NCBI RefSeq assembly: GCF_028682395.1
Contig: NZ_JANHLC010000001.1
Span: forward strand, 310,001 to 374,000
Direction of reading: 5' to 3'
DNA from: Pseudomonas putida
GTDB lineage: Bacteria > Pseudomonadota > Gammaproteobacteria > Pseudomonadales > Pseudomonadaceae
DNA length: 64,000 nucleotides
Both the position numbers and the translations under genes were made by a program. The notes under the pieces are model-generated. The model searched no databases, was not told the origin of the DNA, and saw nothing but the letters and a program-made list of their open reading frames with translations. Of this stretch, positions 1-9,238 are shown one piece after another. Positions within the stretch are counted from its first letter, which is position 1; every line of letters begins with the position of its first letter.

Positions 1-129
1 CAGGCTGCCATTGGCCTGCTCGGGAAAGGCCACCTGGGCCACACCCGTCACAACCAGGGGGTAGGCCACGCCGGTTATCAGGGTCATCAGAACAATCAGG
101 CTCAAGGCCGGACGAATCACGCTAGACAT
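1..129 (-). CDS. kdpC: KdpC, potassium-transporting ATPase subunit C (5' part only)
   Basis: Only the first 43 codons lie in the window; the gene runs off the left edge. The visible protein starts [18 protein letters not shown] and continues as one hydrophobic segment followed by a polar stretch (PEQANGSL), the normal KdpC layout: an N-terminal membrane helix and a periplasmic domain that helps assemble and stabilise the KdpFABC pump. It lies 66 bases downstream of kdpB in the same direction, the usual kdpFABC order. The kdpDE regulators, if present, would be further left. Confidence 0.9.
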   Translation of the reverse strand, partial: MSSVIRPALSLIVLMTLITGVAYPLVVTGVAQVAFPEQANGSL

Positions 130-195
130 TTTTCCAATCCTCAATGGGGTTTCGGTGCCTCCACGCAGGCCCGACCTGCGTGAAGGCGAGGCAAC

Positions 196-2262
196 TCAGA
201 CCAGGTGCAGGGCCGTCAGCAACATGTCGATCAGCTTGATCCCGGCAAACGGCACCAACAGCCCGCCAACGCCGTAGATCAGCAGATTGCGCCGTAACAG
301 ATGGGCCGCACTCGCCGCCTGGACCCGCACGCCACGCAGGGCCAGGGGAATCAGCACCACAATGATCAGGGCGTTGAACACGATCGCCGAGAGAATCGCG
401 CTCTGCGGGCTGCTCAGGTGCATCACGTTGAGTACGCCCAACTGTGGATAAATAGCCGCGAACAAGGCCGGCAGAATCGCGAAATACTTGGCCACGTCGT
501 TGGCGATGGAAAAGGTCGTCAGCGCGCCACGCGTCACCAGCAGTTCCTTGCCGATCTGCACCACGTCCAGCAGTTTGGTCGGGTCGCTGTCCAGATCGAC
601 CATATTGGCCGCTTCACGGGCGGCCTGAGTGCCATCGTTCATCGCCATACCGACGTCGGCCTGGGCCAGGGCCGGGGCATCGTTGGCCCCGTCACCACAC
701 ATGGCGACCAGGCGACCGTCGTTCTGTTCCTGGCGGATCCGCGCCAGCTTCTTCTCCGGCGTGGCTTCGGCCAACACATCATCGACCCCCGCCTCTGCCG
801 CAATGGCCGCCGCGGTCAGTGGGTTGTCGCCCGTCACCATCACGGTGCGGATCCCCAATTTGCGCAACTCGGCAAAACGCTCGCGAATCCCCGGTTTAAC
901 CACGTCCTTGAGGTGGATCGCCCCGAGCAAGCGTCGGTCGACACAGACCAGCAACGGCGTACCACCGCTCTGGGCGATCTTGTCGATCTCCCGGGACAAC
1001 GCCGCCGGCACCTCGCTGCGCGTAAGACCGATAAAGCTCAGCAGCGAATCGACTGCGCCCTTGCGATAGGCCCGGCCCTGGTAATCCACGCCCGACAGGC
1101 GCGTTTCAGCGGTAAAGGGTACGGCCGTCAGCGCCGCCGCCGGTGGCTCGGTTTGCGGGTGCAGCTCGCGCAGGTACTCGACGATGGACTTACCCTCCGC
1201 CGTGTCATCCGCCAGCGAAGCCAGCAAGGCACCCTCGGCCAACTCACTGGCGGTCACGCCCGGGGTCGCATAGAGCGCGCTGCAACGGCGGTTGCCGAAA
1301 GTGATGGTGCCGGTCTTGTCCAGTAGCAGCACATGCACATCGCCTGCCGCTTCCACCGCACGCCCGGACTTGGCAATCACATTGAGGCGCACCAGGCGGT
1401 CCATCCCGGCGATACCGATGGCCGACAGCAGGCCGCCGATGGTGGTCGGGATCAGCGTTACCAGCAGCGCCACCAGAAACACCAGCGGCAGGCTGCCGTT
1501 GGCGAAATGGGCAAACGGTTGCAGCGTCACGACCACGATCAGGAAGATCAGCGTCAGGCCGATCAGCAGGATATCCAGGGCGATTTCGTTGGGGGTTTTC
1601 TGGCGTTTGGCGCCCTCGACCAGGGCAATCATCCGGTCCAGCGTCGACTCGCCAGGGTTGGCGGTAATGCGCACCAGCAGCCAGTCGGACACCAGCCGGG
1701 TATTGCCGGTCACGGCCGAGCGGTCGCCGCCGGACTCACGAATCACGGGCGCCGATTCACCGGTAATCGCCGCTTCATTGACAGCCGCGATGCCCTCTAT
1801 GACCTCGCCGTCGCCGGGGATCATCTCCCCGGCTTCGACACGTACCACATCGCCCTGACGCAGGCTGGTCGCCGCAACGATCTGGAAGGCTCCGTCCCCC
1901 TTGCGGCGACGCGCGCTCAATCCTTCGCTGCCGGCTTTCAGGCTGTCGGCGCGGGCCTTGCCCCGGCCCTCGGCCAGGGCTTCGGCAAAGTTGGCAAACA
2001 GCACGGTAAACCACAGCCACAGGGCGATCTGCGCGGCCACCAGGGTCGGTACGGCAGGGTCCGGGACCAGGCACAGCAGCGTGGTCAGAATCGCCGTCAG
2101 TTCCACCACCAGCATCACCGGGGCACGCTTGAGCTGACGCGGATCGAGCTTGACGAAGGCCTGTACCAGCGCCGGGCGCCACAGGGCAGTCAGCGCGGTT
2201 TTCGGCGGTTCGGCGGCCTTGCTGGCAGCCGGTTTAATGACGGGAAGCGGCATATTCATCAT
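196..2262 (-). CDS. kdpB: KdpB, P-type ATPase catalytic subunit of the Kdp potassium pump
   Basis: 688 residues, the normal KdpB length. It hydrolyses ATP to drive high-affinity K+ uptake by KdpFABC in the inner membrane. Visible P-type ATPase motifs are [10 protein letters not shown] near residue 314 (the Asp is the phosphorylated residue), TGES in the actuator domain, MVTGDNP and [16 protein letters not shown] in the hinge. Membrane helices lie near residues 45-90, 230-280 and at the C terminus. Two tandem ATGs (2262, 2259) follow a GAGGA ribosome site; the first is taken. It starts 7 bases after the kdpA stop, so the two are co-translated. Confidence 0.97.
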   Translation of the reverse strand: MMNMPLPVIKPAASKAAEPPKTALTALWRPALVQAFVKLDPRQLKRAPVMLVVELTAILTTLLCLVPDPAVPTLVAAQIALWLWFTVLFANFAEALAEGRGKARADSLKAGSEGLSARRRKGDGAFQIVAATSLRQGDVVRVEAGEMIPGDGEVIEGIAAVNEAAITGESAPVIRESGGDRSAVTGNTRLVSDWLLVRITANPGESTLDRMIALVEGAKRQKTPNEIALDILLIGLTLIFLIVVVTLQPFAHFANGSLPLVFLVALLVTLIPTTIGGLLSAIGIAGMDRLVRLNVIAKSGRAVEAAGDVHVLLLDKTGTITFGNRRCSALYATPGVTASELAEGALLASLADDTAEGKSIVEYLRELHPQTEPPAAALTAVPFTAETRLSGVDYQGRAYRKGAVDSLLSFIGLTRSEVPAALSREIDKIAQSGGTPLLVCVDRRLLGAIHLKDVVKPGIRERFAELRKLGIRTVMVTGDNPLTAAAIAAEAGVDDVLAEATPEKKLARIRQEQNDGRLVAMCGDGANDAPALAQADVGMAMNDGTQAAREAANMVDLDSDPTKLLDVVQIGKELLVTRGALTTFSIANDVAKYFAILPALFAAIYPQLGVLNVMHLSSPQSAILSAIVFNALIIVVLIPLALRGVRVQAASAAHLLRRNLLIYGVGGLLVPFAGIKLIDMLLTALHLV

Positions 2263-2269
2263 CGATTCC

Positions 2270-3964
2270 TCAGAAGCCCAGGCTCAAGTGTTCGGCAATC
2301 GGCCCCAGGGCCAGGCTGGGTAGAAAGGTCAGGCCGCCCACCAGCAAAATGGTCACGGTCAACAGGGTGACGAACAGCGGACCGTGGGTCGGAAAGCTGT
2401 TCTGGCCAATCGGCGCGGTTTTCTTCAGCGCCAGGCTACCCGCCAGGGCCAGCACCGGCAGGATGTAGCCGAAGCGCCCGATCAGCATGCCCAGGCCGAG
2501 CATCAGGTTGTGGTATGGGGTATTGCCGCTCAAGCCGGCGAATGCCGAGCCGTTATTGGCGCTGGCCGAGGTGTAGGCATAGAGCAACTGGCTGAACCCA
2601 TGGGGCCCGGGGTTACTCACCGAGGCCACCGGCCCTGGCAGGCTGGCCGCCAGCGCACCCAGCACCAGCACGCCAATGGGCATAACCAGCAAGGTCACCA
2701 CCAGCAACTGCACCTCGCGGGCCTGGAGCTTCTTGCCCAGGTATTCCGGGGTACGTCCGATCATCAGCCCGGCGAGGAATACCGCGATCAATACGTTCAA
2801 CAACATGCCGTAGAGACCCGCGCCGACGCCGCCGAAGATCACCTCGCCGACCATCATGTTGACCAGGGCAACCATGCCGGTCAGCGGGTTCAGGCTGTCA
2901 TGCATGGCATTGACCGAACCATTCGACGCCGCGGTGGTGGTCACCGACCAGAGCACCGAACCGGTCGTGCCGAAGCGCGACTCCTTGCCTTCCAGCGGCG
3001 CGGTTTGTTCGACGGCGACGTTGCTCAGGGCCGGGTTCGGCTGGTACTCGGCGTACAAGGCCGTGCCACCGCCGATCAGGAACAACGCCAGCATGCAGGC
3101 GATGATCGCGCGGCTCTGGCGCAGGTCCTTGACGTAATGACCGAAGGTAAACACCAGTGCCACCGGGATCAGGATGATCGACGCCACCTCGAACAGATTG
3201 CTCCAGGCCGTCGGGTTCTCGAAGGGGTGGGACGAGTTGACCCCGAAGAAACCGCCGCCATTGGTGCCCAGTTGCTTGATCGCGATCTGGCTGGCCGCCG
3301 GGCCCAGGGGAATCACTTGCTCCACGCCCTGCATGGTCAAACTGTGGACATAGTGGGCAAAGGTTTGCGGTACGCCCTGCCAGACCAGGAGCAGCGCCAG
3401 CACCAGGCACAACGGCAGCAGACCGTAAAGGGTGGCGCGGGTCATATCGACCCAGAAGTTGCCCAGGGTCTGCGCCGAGCGCCGACCGATCCCGCGGCAT
3501 AACGCCACCAGCACGGCCAGGCCCGTCGCGGCGCTGACAAAGTTCTGTACGGTCAGGCCGGCCATCTGGCTCAGGTAGCTGAGCGAGGCTTCACCGCTGT
3601 AGTTCTGCCAATTGGTGTTGGTCATGAAACTCACGGCGGTATTGAACGCCAGGGTCCACTCCTGCCCCGGCAAATGCTCCGGGTTGAGCGGCAGGTACTC
3701 CTGGAACAGCAAGATGGCGAACAACAGCAAGAAGCCTGCAAGGTTGAACGCCAGCAGGGCCAGGGTGTATTTCTGCCAGCTCTGCTCGGCAGCCGGATCG
3801 ACCCCGGCCAGGCGGTAGCAACCGCGCTCCACCGGCCCCAGGATCGGCGACAGCCAGGTGCGCTGGCCTTCCATCACCTTGTAGTAGAAACGCCCCAGAA
3901 AAGGTGCCGGGATCAACACCAGCGCGAAGAAGGCGAGGATCAGCCCATAGTCATAACCGTGCAT
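2270..3964 (-). CDS. kdpA: KdpA, potassium-binding channel-like subunit
   Basis: 564 residues, the usual length. KdpA is the K+-selective, channel-like membrane subunit of the Kdp pump. The sequence alternates long hydrophobic helices with conserved pore loops, including [44 protein letters not shown] and [13 protein letters not shown], the four quasi-repeated selectivity-filter regions of the family. The ATG at 3964 is preceded by AGGAG. It lies 11 bases downstream of kdpF and 7 bases upstream of kdpB. Confidence 0.97.
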   Translation of the reverse strand: MHGYDYGLILAFFALVLIPAPFLGRFYYKVMEGQRTWLSPILGPVERGCYRLAGVDPAAEQSWQKYTLALLAFNLAGFLLLFAILLFQEYLPLNPEHLPGQEWTLAFNTAVSFMTNTNWQNYSGEASLSYLSQMAGLTVQNFVSAATGLAVLVALCRGIGRRSAQTLGNFWVDMTRATLYGLLPLCLVLALLLVWQGVPQTFAHYVHSLTMQGVEQVIPLGPAASQIAIKQLGTNGGGFFGVNSSHPFENPTAWSNLFEVASIILIPVALVFTFGHYVKDLRQSRAIIACMLALFLIGGGTALYAEYQPNPALSNVAVEQTAPLEGKESRFGTTGSVLWSVTTTAASNGSVNAMHDSLNPLTGMVALVNMMVGEVIFGGVGAGLYGMLLNVLIAVFLAGLMIGRTPEYLGKKLQAREVQLLVVTLLVMPIGVLVLGALAASLPGPVASVSNPGPHGFSQLLYAYTSASANNGSAFAGLSGNTPYHNLMLGLGMLIGRFGYILPVLALAGSLALKKTAPIGQNSFPTHGPLFVTLLTVTILLVGGLTFLPSLALGPIAEHLSLGF

Positions 3965-3975
3965 AATCGCTGCTC

Positions 3976-4065
3976 CTAATTCCGGTCCGCGCGCAACAGC
4001 GCCACCAGCAGATAAACGAACAGCCCCACTGCCAGCAGCAGTGACACCCCATCCAGAACGCCCAT
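3976..4065 (-). CDS. kdpF: KdpF, 29-residue accessory peptide of the Kdp pump
   Basis: A 29-residue single-helix membrane peptide. After MGVLDGVS it is one hydrophobic segment and ends with ALLRADRN. Size, single helix and position as first gene of the kdp operon match KdpF, which stabilises the KdpABC complex in the inner membrane. The ATG at 4065 is preceded by GGAGAATTTCC, a good ribosome site. The same reading frame stays open upstream, but that extension has no better start and does not look like protein. Confidence 0.9.
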   Translation of the reverse strand: MGVLDGVSLLLAVGLFVYLLVALLRADRN

Positions 4066-4374
4066 GGAAATTCTCCGTGATACGGCCATTGCCGCGTGTG
4101 TCTCAATTGTCCGCAGAGCGCGCGTAAAGGAACGAGACCGAGGCCTGCGCATCGGCATAAAGAAAGCGTAAAGACTGGGACCCAAGCCGTGAAAACCAAC
4201 GGCCCCGGCCATGTATCAGTCTCGATACACAACCGACAACCGCCCAACATGCGCCAAGGCTAGGCTTGTGCGCGACTACACTTGTGAGGGGTACTTCCGG
4301 CTTTCCCGGCGGACGCTTATCCTGCCCTTTCTTCGCGGCCTCTCACTGTGGTCGCCAGCGCCTCCAGGCAAACC
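4066..4374. other. Divergent promoter region between kdpF and the response-regulator gene
   Basis: About 309 bases without a gene separate the minus-strand kdp operon from the plus-strand two-component genes. It holds a KdpE-like direct repeat (4156-4172). No convincing sigma-70 -35/-10 pair was recognised for either direction. A weak AGGC-type ribosome site lies before the ATG at 4375. Confidence 0.6.
4156..4172 (-). promoter_or_regulatory. Candidate KdpE operator upstream of kdpFABC
   Basis: Read on the kdp strand the sequence is TTTACGCTTTCTTTATG. The two TTTA half-sites are 11 bases apart, as in the E. coli kdp operator (TTTATACTTTTTTTACA, recalled from the literature). It lies 91-107 bases upstream of the kdpF start codon. 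The match is by eye and KdpE itself is not in the window. Confidence 0.5.
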
Positions 4375-5139
4375 ATGCACAACAGCTCACCGCCCTTGGG
4401 CGACACCCACGCGCCAACCACCACCGGCGATGAAAAGCGCTGGAATGTCCGCGCGCTGATCGTCGACGACGACATCCCGATCCGCGAACTGCTGATCGAC
4501 TACCTGGCCCGCTTCAATATCTTCGCCACAGGCGTGACCGACGGTGCAGCCATGCGCCAGACGCTACAGGCCGAAACCTTCGATGTGGTGGTGCTGGACC
4601 TGATGCTGCCCGGCGAAGACGGGCTCTCGCTGTGCCGCTGGCTGCGCGCCGAATCGGATATTCCGATCCTGATGCTCACCGCCCGCTGCGAGCCAACCGA
4701 TCGCATCATCGGCCTGGAGCTGGGCGCCGACGATTACATGGCCAAGCCCTTCGAGCCCCGCGAGTTGGTGGCACGTATCCAGACCATCCTGCGGCGGGTC
4801 CGCGATGACCGCAGCGAGCAACGGGCCAATATCCGCTTCGACAACTGGCGCCTGAACAGCGTCTTGCGCCAGCTGGTCGCCGCCGATGGCCTGGTGGTGC
4901 CGCTGTCCAACGCCGAGTTCCGCCTGCTCTGGGTGTTTATCGAGCGCCCCCGACGGGTGCTGAGCCGCGAGCAACTGCTCGACGCGGCACGTGGCCGTTC
5001 CATCGAGGCCTTCGATCGCAGCATCGACCTGCTCGTCTCACGCCTGCGCCAGAAGCTCGGTGACGACCCCAAGGCGCCGCAGTTGATCAAGACCGTGCGC
5101 GGTGAAGGCTATCTGTTCGACGCCCGGGACATCGGCTGA
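4375..5139 (+). CDS. OmpR/PhoB-family response regulator
   Basis: 254 residues from ATG 4375. Residues about 26-140 are a receiver domain: acidic pocket IVDDD, phospho-acceptor Asp75 in VVVLDLMLPGEDG, the switch region LMLTAR and the Lys of ADDYMAKPF. Residues about 155-250 are a winged-helix DNA-binding domain ending TVRGEGYLF. Its stop overlaps the ATG of the sensor kinase by one base (TGATG), so the pair is translationally coupled. It resembles RstA/OmpR-type regulators. Target genes are unknown; the downstream EF-hand gene is the obvious candidate. An in-frame upstream start at 4348 is possible but less likely. Confidence 0.93.
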   Translation: MHNSSPPLGDTHAPTTTGDEKRWNVRALIVDDDIPIRELLIDYLARFNIFATGVTDGAAMRQTLQAETFDVVVLDLMLPGEDGLSLCRWLRAESDIPILMLTARCEPTDRIIGLELGADDYMAKPFEPRELVARIQTILRRVRDDRSEQRANIRFDNWRLNSVLRQLVAADGLVVPLSNAEFRLLWVFIERPRRVLSREQLLDAARGRSIEAFDRSIDLLVSRLRQKLGDDPKAPQLIKTVRGEGYLFDARDIG

Positions 5140-6188
5140 TGCGCAGCCGGTTCGATACCCTGTTCAGCCGCCTGTTTGGCGTGTTGCTGCTGGCAATCGT
5201 ACTGGCGCATCTGTTGGCCTTTCTCTGGTTCCAGCACTACGGCGGGCCACCGCCACCGCCGCCACCTCCGCCCGGGCTGCAGGGTCAGATGCCGCCATTG
5301 CCTTCCGGCCCCAGGCCGCCGCCTCGGCCCTGGTATGGCGGCCCGCTGGTGCCTCTGTCGTTCCAGTTGATCTCGCTGGTGGTCGCCGCCTGGTATGGTG
5401 CCAAGCTGCTGGCGCGACCGATCCAGCGCCTAAGCGACGCCGCCGAGCGCTTGAGCGAAAACCTCGACAGCGTGCCGTTGGATGAGTCCGGTCCACGCGA
5501 AGCCCGCCAGGCCGCGATCACCTTCAACCTGATGCAAAAGCGTATTCGCGAGCAGGTGCAGCAGCGCGCGCGCATGCTCGGCGCCGTGTCCCACGACCTG
5601 CGCACGCCGCTCTCGCGGCTCAAGCTGCGCCTGGAACAGATCGACGACGAAAAACTCCAGGGCCAGATGCGTCAGGACCTCAACGACATGATCAGCATGC
5701 TCGATGCCACCCTCAGCTACCTGCACGAGCAACGCACCAGCGAAGCCGTGCAATGGCTGGATGTGCAGGCCTTGGTCGAGTCAATGTGCGAGAACGCCCA
5801 GGACCAGGGCGCCGATGTCCAGGTCGACGGCCACTGCGCGCCGCTGCAGGTGCAGCCGATGGCCCTGCGCTCATGCCTGAACAACCTGCTGGACAATGCT
5901 CTGCGTTATGCCGGCCACGCCTGCATCCGCCTGCAAGACAGCCGGCAAGCCTTGCAGATCCTGGTCATCGATCACGGCCCGGGGATTGCCGAGGATCAGC
6001 GTGAAGCAGTGTTCGAGGCCTTCTATCGCCTGGAAGGCTCACGCAACCGCAACTCCGGCGGCGTCGGCCTGGGCATGACCATTGCGCGTGAGGCCGCCCG
6101 GCGCCTGGGCGGCGACCTGACCCTCGCAGAGACGCCCGGTGGCGGCCTGACGGCCCAGCTCGACCTGCCCCGCCATCCCAGCGCCTGA
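5139..6188 (+). CDS. Sensor histidine kinase with a polyproline periplasmic loop
   Basis: 349 residues. TM1 is about residues 11-31 and TM2 about 70-90, with a short periplasmic loop of some 40 residues made largely of proline and glycine (nine prolines at 37-45, then PRPPPRPWYGGP). HAMP follows TM2. The H box is GAVSHDLRTPLSRLKLR with His152; the N box is NNLLDNALRYA; the ATP-lid motifs are DHGPGI and GVGLGM. It presumably phosphorylates the regulator encoded immediately upstream. The loop is far too small for a folded ligand-binding domain, so sensing may use the membrane, a metal or a partner protein. It lacks the N-terminal domains of KdpD, so it is not the kdp sensor. Confidence 0.93.
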   Translation: MRSRFDTLFSRLFGVLLLAIVLAHLLAFLWFQHYGGPPPPPPPPPGLQGQMPPLPSGPRPPPRPWYGGPLVPLSFQLISLVVAAWYGAKLLARPIQRLSDAAERLSENLDSVPLDESGPREARQAAITFNLMQKRIREQVQQRARMLGAVSHDLRTPLSRLKLRLEQIDDEKLQGQMRQDLNDMISMLDATLSYLHEQRTSEAVQWLDVQALVESMCENAQDQGADVQVDGHCAPLQVQPMALRSCLNNLLDNALRYAGHACIRLQDSRQALQILVIDHGPGIAEDQREAVFEAFYRLEGSRNRNSGGVGLGMTIAREAARRLGGDLTLAETPGGGLTAQLDLPRHPSA

Positions 6189-6301
6189 TGGCCCTGTGTG
6201 CCGATCGGTACAAAACCCGCATACCCACGACACATCACCCGAAGAACCTGTACAAGCCGGGCACCGCGACCGGCTTCGTCAACACTTAGGGAGTGCACAC
6301 C

Positions 6302-7102
6302 ATGATCGGTAGCGTCAGCAGTTATTCGAGCTACAGCAGCTACGGCTCGGCCAGCACGGCCACGACGCGCAGCCAGCCACTGCAAAAGGAGCTGTTCAGC
6401 CAACTCGACAGCAACGGCGACGGTAGTATTGGACAGGATGAACTGAGCAGCGCTGCGTCACAGAACAGCGATAACGGGATTCTGGTCAGCCTGAGCCAGC
6501 ACTTCAGCGACCTGGACAGCGATGGCAGTGGCAGCCTCAGCAGCGAAGAAATGGCCGCGATGGCGCCACCTCCGCCGCCGCCACGGGACCAGGCGCCGAA
6601 CACCGAACTGGCCGACGCCCTGATCAGCGCGCTGGACAGCGACGGTGATGGCGCGATCAGCGCCGACGAGCTCAGCGCAGGGCTGAGCAGTGCGGGGAGC
6701 ACGGCCGACAGCAGCGAGGTGTTTTCGACACTGGACAAGAACCAGGACGGCGTCGTCAGCGTCGACGAGTTGGCCGCCAGCCTGGCCCCGCCGCCACCGC
6801 CCCAGGCGCAATCGGCAGACAACACCAGCCTGTTCAGCCAACTGGACAGCGATAGCACTGGCAGCATCAACACCAGTGAGCTGACCAGCGCCCTGCAAAC
6901 CGCCAGCGATAACAACAGCACCAGCAGCGACTACAGTTCGACCCTGCTCCAGGTGCTCGACAGCGATCGCAGCACTGCCACGAACCAGACCACCCAGGAC
7001 AAGATCGCCGAGGCCCTGAGCAGGATGATCGTCAACCTGAACAAGCAGTATCAGGTGCAGACTCCAACCCAGGTCGGCAGCAGCGTCAATATCGCCGCTT
7101 GA
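6302..7102 (+). CDS. EF-hand calcium-binding protein with five EF loops
   Basis: 266 residues from ATG 6302, preceded by TTAGGGAG at good spacing; an in-frame GTG at 6293 lies inside that ribosome site. Five EF-hand loops are readable: DSNGDGSIGQDE (36-47), DSDGSGSLSSEE (72-83), DSDGDGAISADE (112-123), DKNQDGVVSVDE (145-156) and DSDSTGSINTSE (182-193). The fifth has Thr at loop position 5 where the others have Asp, Gly-Asp or Ser, and may bind weakly. Proline runs (six at 89-94, five at 163-167) separate EF pairs. The N terminus is Ser/Tyr-rich with no classical signal peptide. Likely a calcium sensor or buffer, possibly exported by a non-Sec route. It lies 113 bases after the sensor kinase gene and may be controlled by it. 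Confidence 0.88.
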   Translation: MIGSVSSYSSYSSYGSASTATTRSQPLQKELFSQLDSNGDGSIGQDELSSAASQNSDNGILVSLSQHFSDLDSDGSGSLSSEEMAAMAPPPPPPRDQAPNTELADALISALDSDGDGAISADELSAGLSSAGSTADSSEVFSTLDKNQDGVVSVDELAASLAPPPPPQAQSADNTSLFSQLDSDSTGSINTSELTSALQTASDNNSTSSDYSSTLLQVLDSDRSTATNQTTQDKIAEALSRMIVNLNKQYQVQTPTQVGSSVNIAA

Positions 7103-7112
7103 AAACAGCCGA

Positions 7113-7146
7113 AGCCGACCGCCGGGCATGGCGCCCAGCGGCCGGC
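7113..7146. terminator. Possible bidirectional hairpin between convergent genes
   Basis: An imperfect GC-rich stem (AGCCG..CCGGGC pairing with GCCC..CGGCT) sits between the convergent EF-hand and AI-2E exporter genes. On the plus strand a short T-rich stretch (AATTTTTCT) occurs about 25 bases later rather than directly after it, so it is a weak terminator candidate. Confidence 0.35.
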
Positions 7147-7162
7147 TCCGACGATTTACGTG

Positions 7163-8215
7163 CTAATTTTTCTCTTCGCGCCGCGCCTGGCTGGCACTCC
7201 AGTCCAGCAACAGGCTATAGGCCACTGCCAGCAAGGTCGGGCCGATAAACAGGCCGATAAAGCCGAACGCGATCAAGCCGCCAAAGACGCCCAACAACAC
7301 AATCACCAACGGCAGATCGCCGCCACGGCTGATCAGGTAAGGCTTGAGCACGTTATCGACGCCGCTGATCACGAAAGTGCCCCAGATCCCGAGGAAGATG
7401 GCCATGCCATACTGGCCCTTCCAGGCCAGCCACGCGGTGACCGGTACCCAGATCAACGGCGGCCCCATGGGGATCAGGCTCAGCAGGAAGGTACCCAGCC
7501 CCAATACCAGCGCACCGGGGATATCGGCAATCAGGAACCCGATCAAAGCCAGCAGCGCCTGGGCCGCCGCGGTGCCGATCACGCCGTTGACCACTCGCTG
7601 CACGGTCCCTGCCACCAGGTGCTGGTAGTAGGCCGCGCGCTCTCCGATCAGCCGCTCCAGCAGCCCGTGGACAAACGCCGCCAGGCGCGGGCCGTCACGA
7701 TAGAAAAAGAACACGAAGACAATACTCAGGGTCAGTTCGAGCATCCCGGCGCCCAACTGCGCGCTGCGCGCCAGCAGCCAGTTGCCGACCATGCCCAGGT
7801 ACGGCTTGGTCGCCGCCATCAGCGCCGCGCCCTGCTCGTCGAGGCTGCTCCAATAACCTGCCAGCCGCTCACCGACCAGGGGTACCCCCGCCAGCCAGCT
7901 AGGCGCCTCGGGCAGGCCATCGACCTGGACATCCTTGATAAAGATCGTGACATCGCGCACATGGTCGGCCAGGTTGAAACCCAGCCAGACCAGCGGCGCG
8001 GCGACCAACACCATCCAGCCCAATGTCAGCAGCCCGGCGGCCAGGGATTCGCGACCATTGAGCCAGCGGGTCAGCAGGCGCATCAGCGGCCAACTGGCGA
8101 AAGCCAGTACCGCCCCCCAGAACAGCGCCGACCAGAACGGCGCCATCACCCAGAAGCTGGCACCGAACAGGACCAGCAGCAGGATCTGCACCAGCAGGCG
8201 ATCATTATTGAGCAT
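7163..8215 (-). CDS. AI-2E family membrane transporter (YdiK/PerM type)
   Basis: 350 residues with about seven to eight membrane helices. The family signatures are a central soluble stretch (roughly residues 75-200) and a C-terminal bundle with IPMGPPLIWVP, SGVDNVLKPYLISRGG and LGVFGGLIAFGFIGLFIGP. Members of this family export small molecules or, in some cases, sodium; the substrate here is unknown and the AI-2 name should not be taken literally. The ATG at 8215 is weakly served by a ribosome site. It is convergent with the EF-hand gene and follows the DUF4892 gene by 68 bases. Confidence 0.88.
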   Translation of the reverse strand: MLNNDRLLVQILLLVLFGASFWVMAPFWSALFWGAVLAFASWPLMRLLTRWLNGRESLAAGLLTLGWMVLVAAPLVWLGFNLADHVRDVTIFIKDVQVDGLPEAPSWLAGVPLVGERLAGYWSSLDEQGAALMAATKPYLGMVGNWLLARSAQLGAGMLELTLSIVFVFFFYRDGPRLAAFVHGLLERLIGERAAYYQHLVAGTVQRVVNGVIGTAAAQALLALIGFLIADIPGALVLGLGTFLLSLIPMGPPLIWVPVTAWLAWKGQYGMAIFLGIWGTFVISGVDNVLKPYLISRGGDLPLVIVLLGVFGGLIAFGFIGLFIGPTLLAVAYSLLLDWSASQARREEKN

Positions 8216-8283
8216 GGGGTTTTCCGTACAGAATCAGAGAGAACAGCGTTGGCGGGTACCCTCCGGGCACCCGTCCACACAGC

Positions 8284-9090
8284 TTAGCGCAGCAGTTCCA
8301 GGTGCAAGCCCGAAGATTGGGCACTGCCCAGTTCCAGCCGGGCGGCCCGTACACCGGCCGCCACCAGCGCCTGGCGCCAGGCCTCGGCATGGGCACCGGA
8401 CAGGCTGACCCGCAGGGTCGTATCCAGGTTCAGGCCCCGGGACAGCAGTTGGACCCACGCCGGTTGCGGCTCGCTGGCCAGCGCCGGCAGGTCCAGGTCG
8501 CCACTGCTCTTGAGCTCACGCAACAGGGTGGCGGACGTCGGCAGCAACTCTCCGAGCGGCGCCGAGGCGCTGAATTGCTCGACATGCAGGTAGGCACGGC
8601 GGTTACCCCGGGTGATGGCATACAGCGCGACCAGCGTGTCGTCCTGGGGAGCGGCCAGGCGCAACAGCAGATAGGCCTGCTGGTCGTCGGCACCGGAAAG
8701 CACCGCGTTGCCAAACACCTCGTTGGCCCACAGGCTGTTTTCCCCGCAATCACGGGCCTGGCACCAGAACAGCAACTGGGCGTTGTTCTTTTGCAGGGCT
8801 TCGCGCGCGGCGGTGAAGGCCTCGTTGGCATAGTGTTCGGCCGGCAGCTCGTAGGTCACCGTACTCAGTTGCCCGCGGGCACTGACCTGGCTCTCGAAGC
8901 GCAGGCGACCGCTGATCTTGCGGATCGCGCCCAGCGGGTAGATCCGCTCGAGTTCGGTTGCCGGCCGCGAATCGACGATTCGTGCATCACCGGGCCGTGG
9001 CAGGCTGGGTAGATCGTGCCCGTCAGGCAGGTCTGCAGCCAGTAAAGGGGCGCTGAAACAGCACAGCGCAAAAAGAATGATTGAACGCAT
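8284..9090 (-). CDS. Secreted DUF4892-family protein
   Basis: 268 residues from ATG 9090; an in-frame ATG at 9102 has no ribosome site. An N-terminal signal peptide (MRSIILFALCCFSAPLLAA) predicts export to the periplasm or outer membrane. The body reads as the DUF4892 family, common in Pseudomonas: an N-terminal RxxD-like SRPATELERIYPLGAI segment and a cysteine pair in FWCQARDCGE. The C-terminal third (residues about 205-265, VQLLSRGLNLDTTLRVSL..) resembles a small OmpA-like or oligomerisation fold but without a clear motif. Function unknown. Confidence 0.75.
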   Translation of the reverse strand: MRSIILFALCCFSAPLLAADLPDGHDLPSLPRPGDARIVDSRPATELERIYPLGAIRKISGRLRFESQVSARGQLSTVTYELPAEHYANEAFTAAREALQKNNAQLLFWCQARDCGENSLWANEVFGNAVLSGADDQQAYLLLRLAAPQDDTLVALYAITRGNRRAYLHVEQFSASAPLGELLPTSATLLRELKSSGDLDLPALASEPQPAWVQLLSRGLNLDTTLRVSLSGAHAEAWRQALVAAGVRAARLELGSAQSSGLHLELLR

Positions 9091-9238
9091 GGAGTCTCTC
9101 ATCGGGTCAGCGTGGCCGGGGCGCCTTCAGCAACGAGAGCTGGGTCCAGGTGGCCGTTCGGGGGCGCCGCGGTATGGAGATCGTACATGGGTGTCTCCCG
9201 TTTCAACCCGCCCAGCCTCGACAGTTGCCCCCGGCAAG

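Noticed and set aside
4375..6188. The two-component genes as kdpDE
   Set aside because: The kinase lacks the large N-terminal KdpD sensor domains and the pair lies on the wrong side of the operon.
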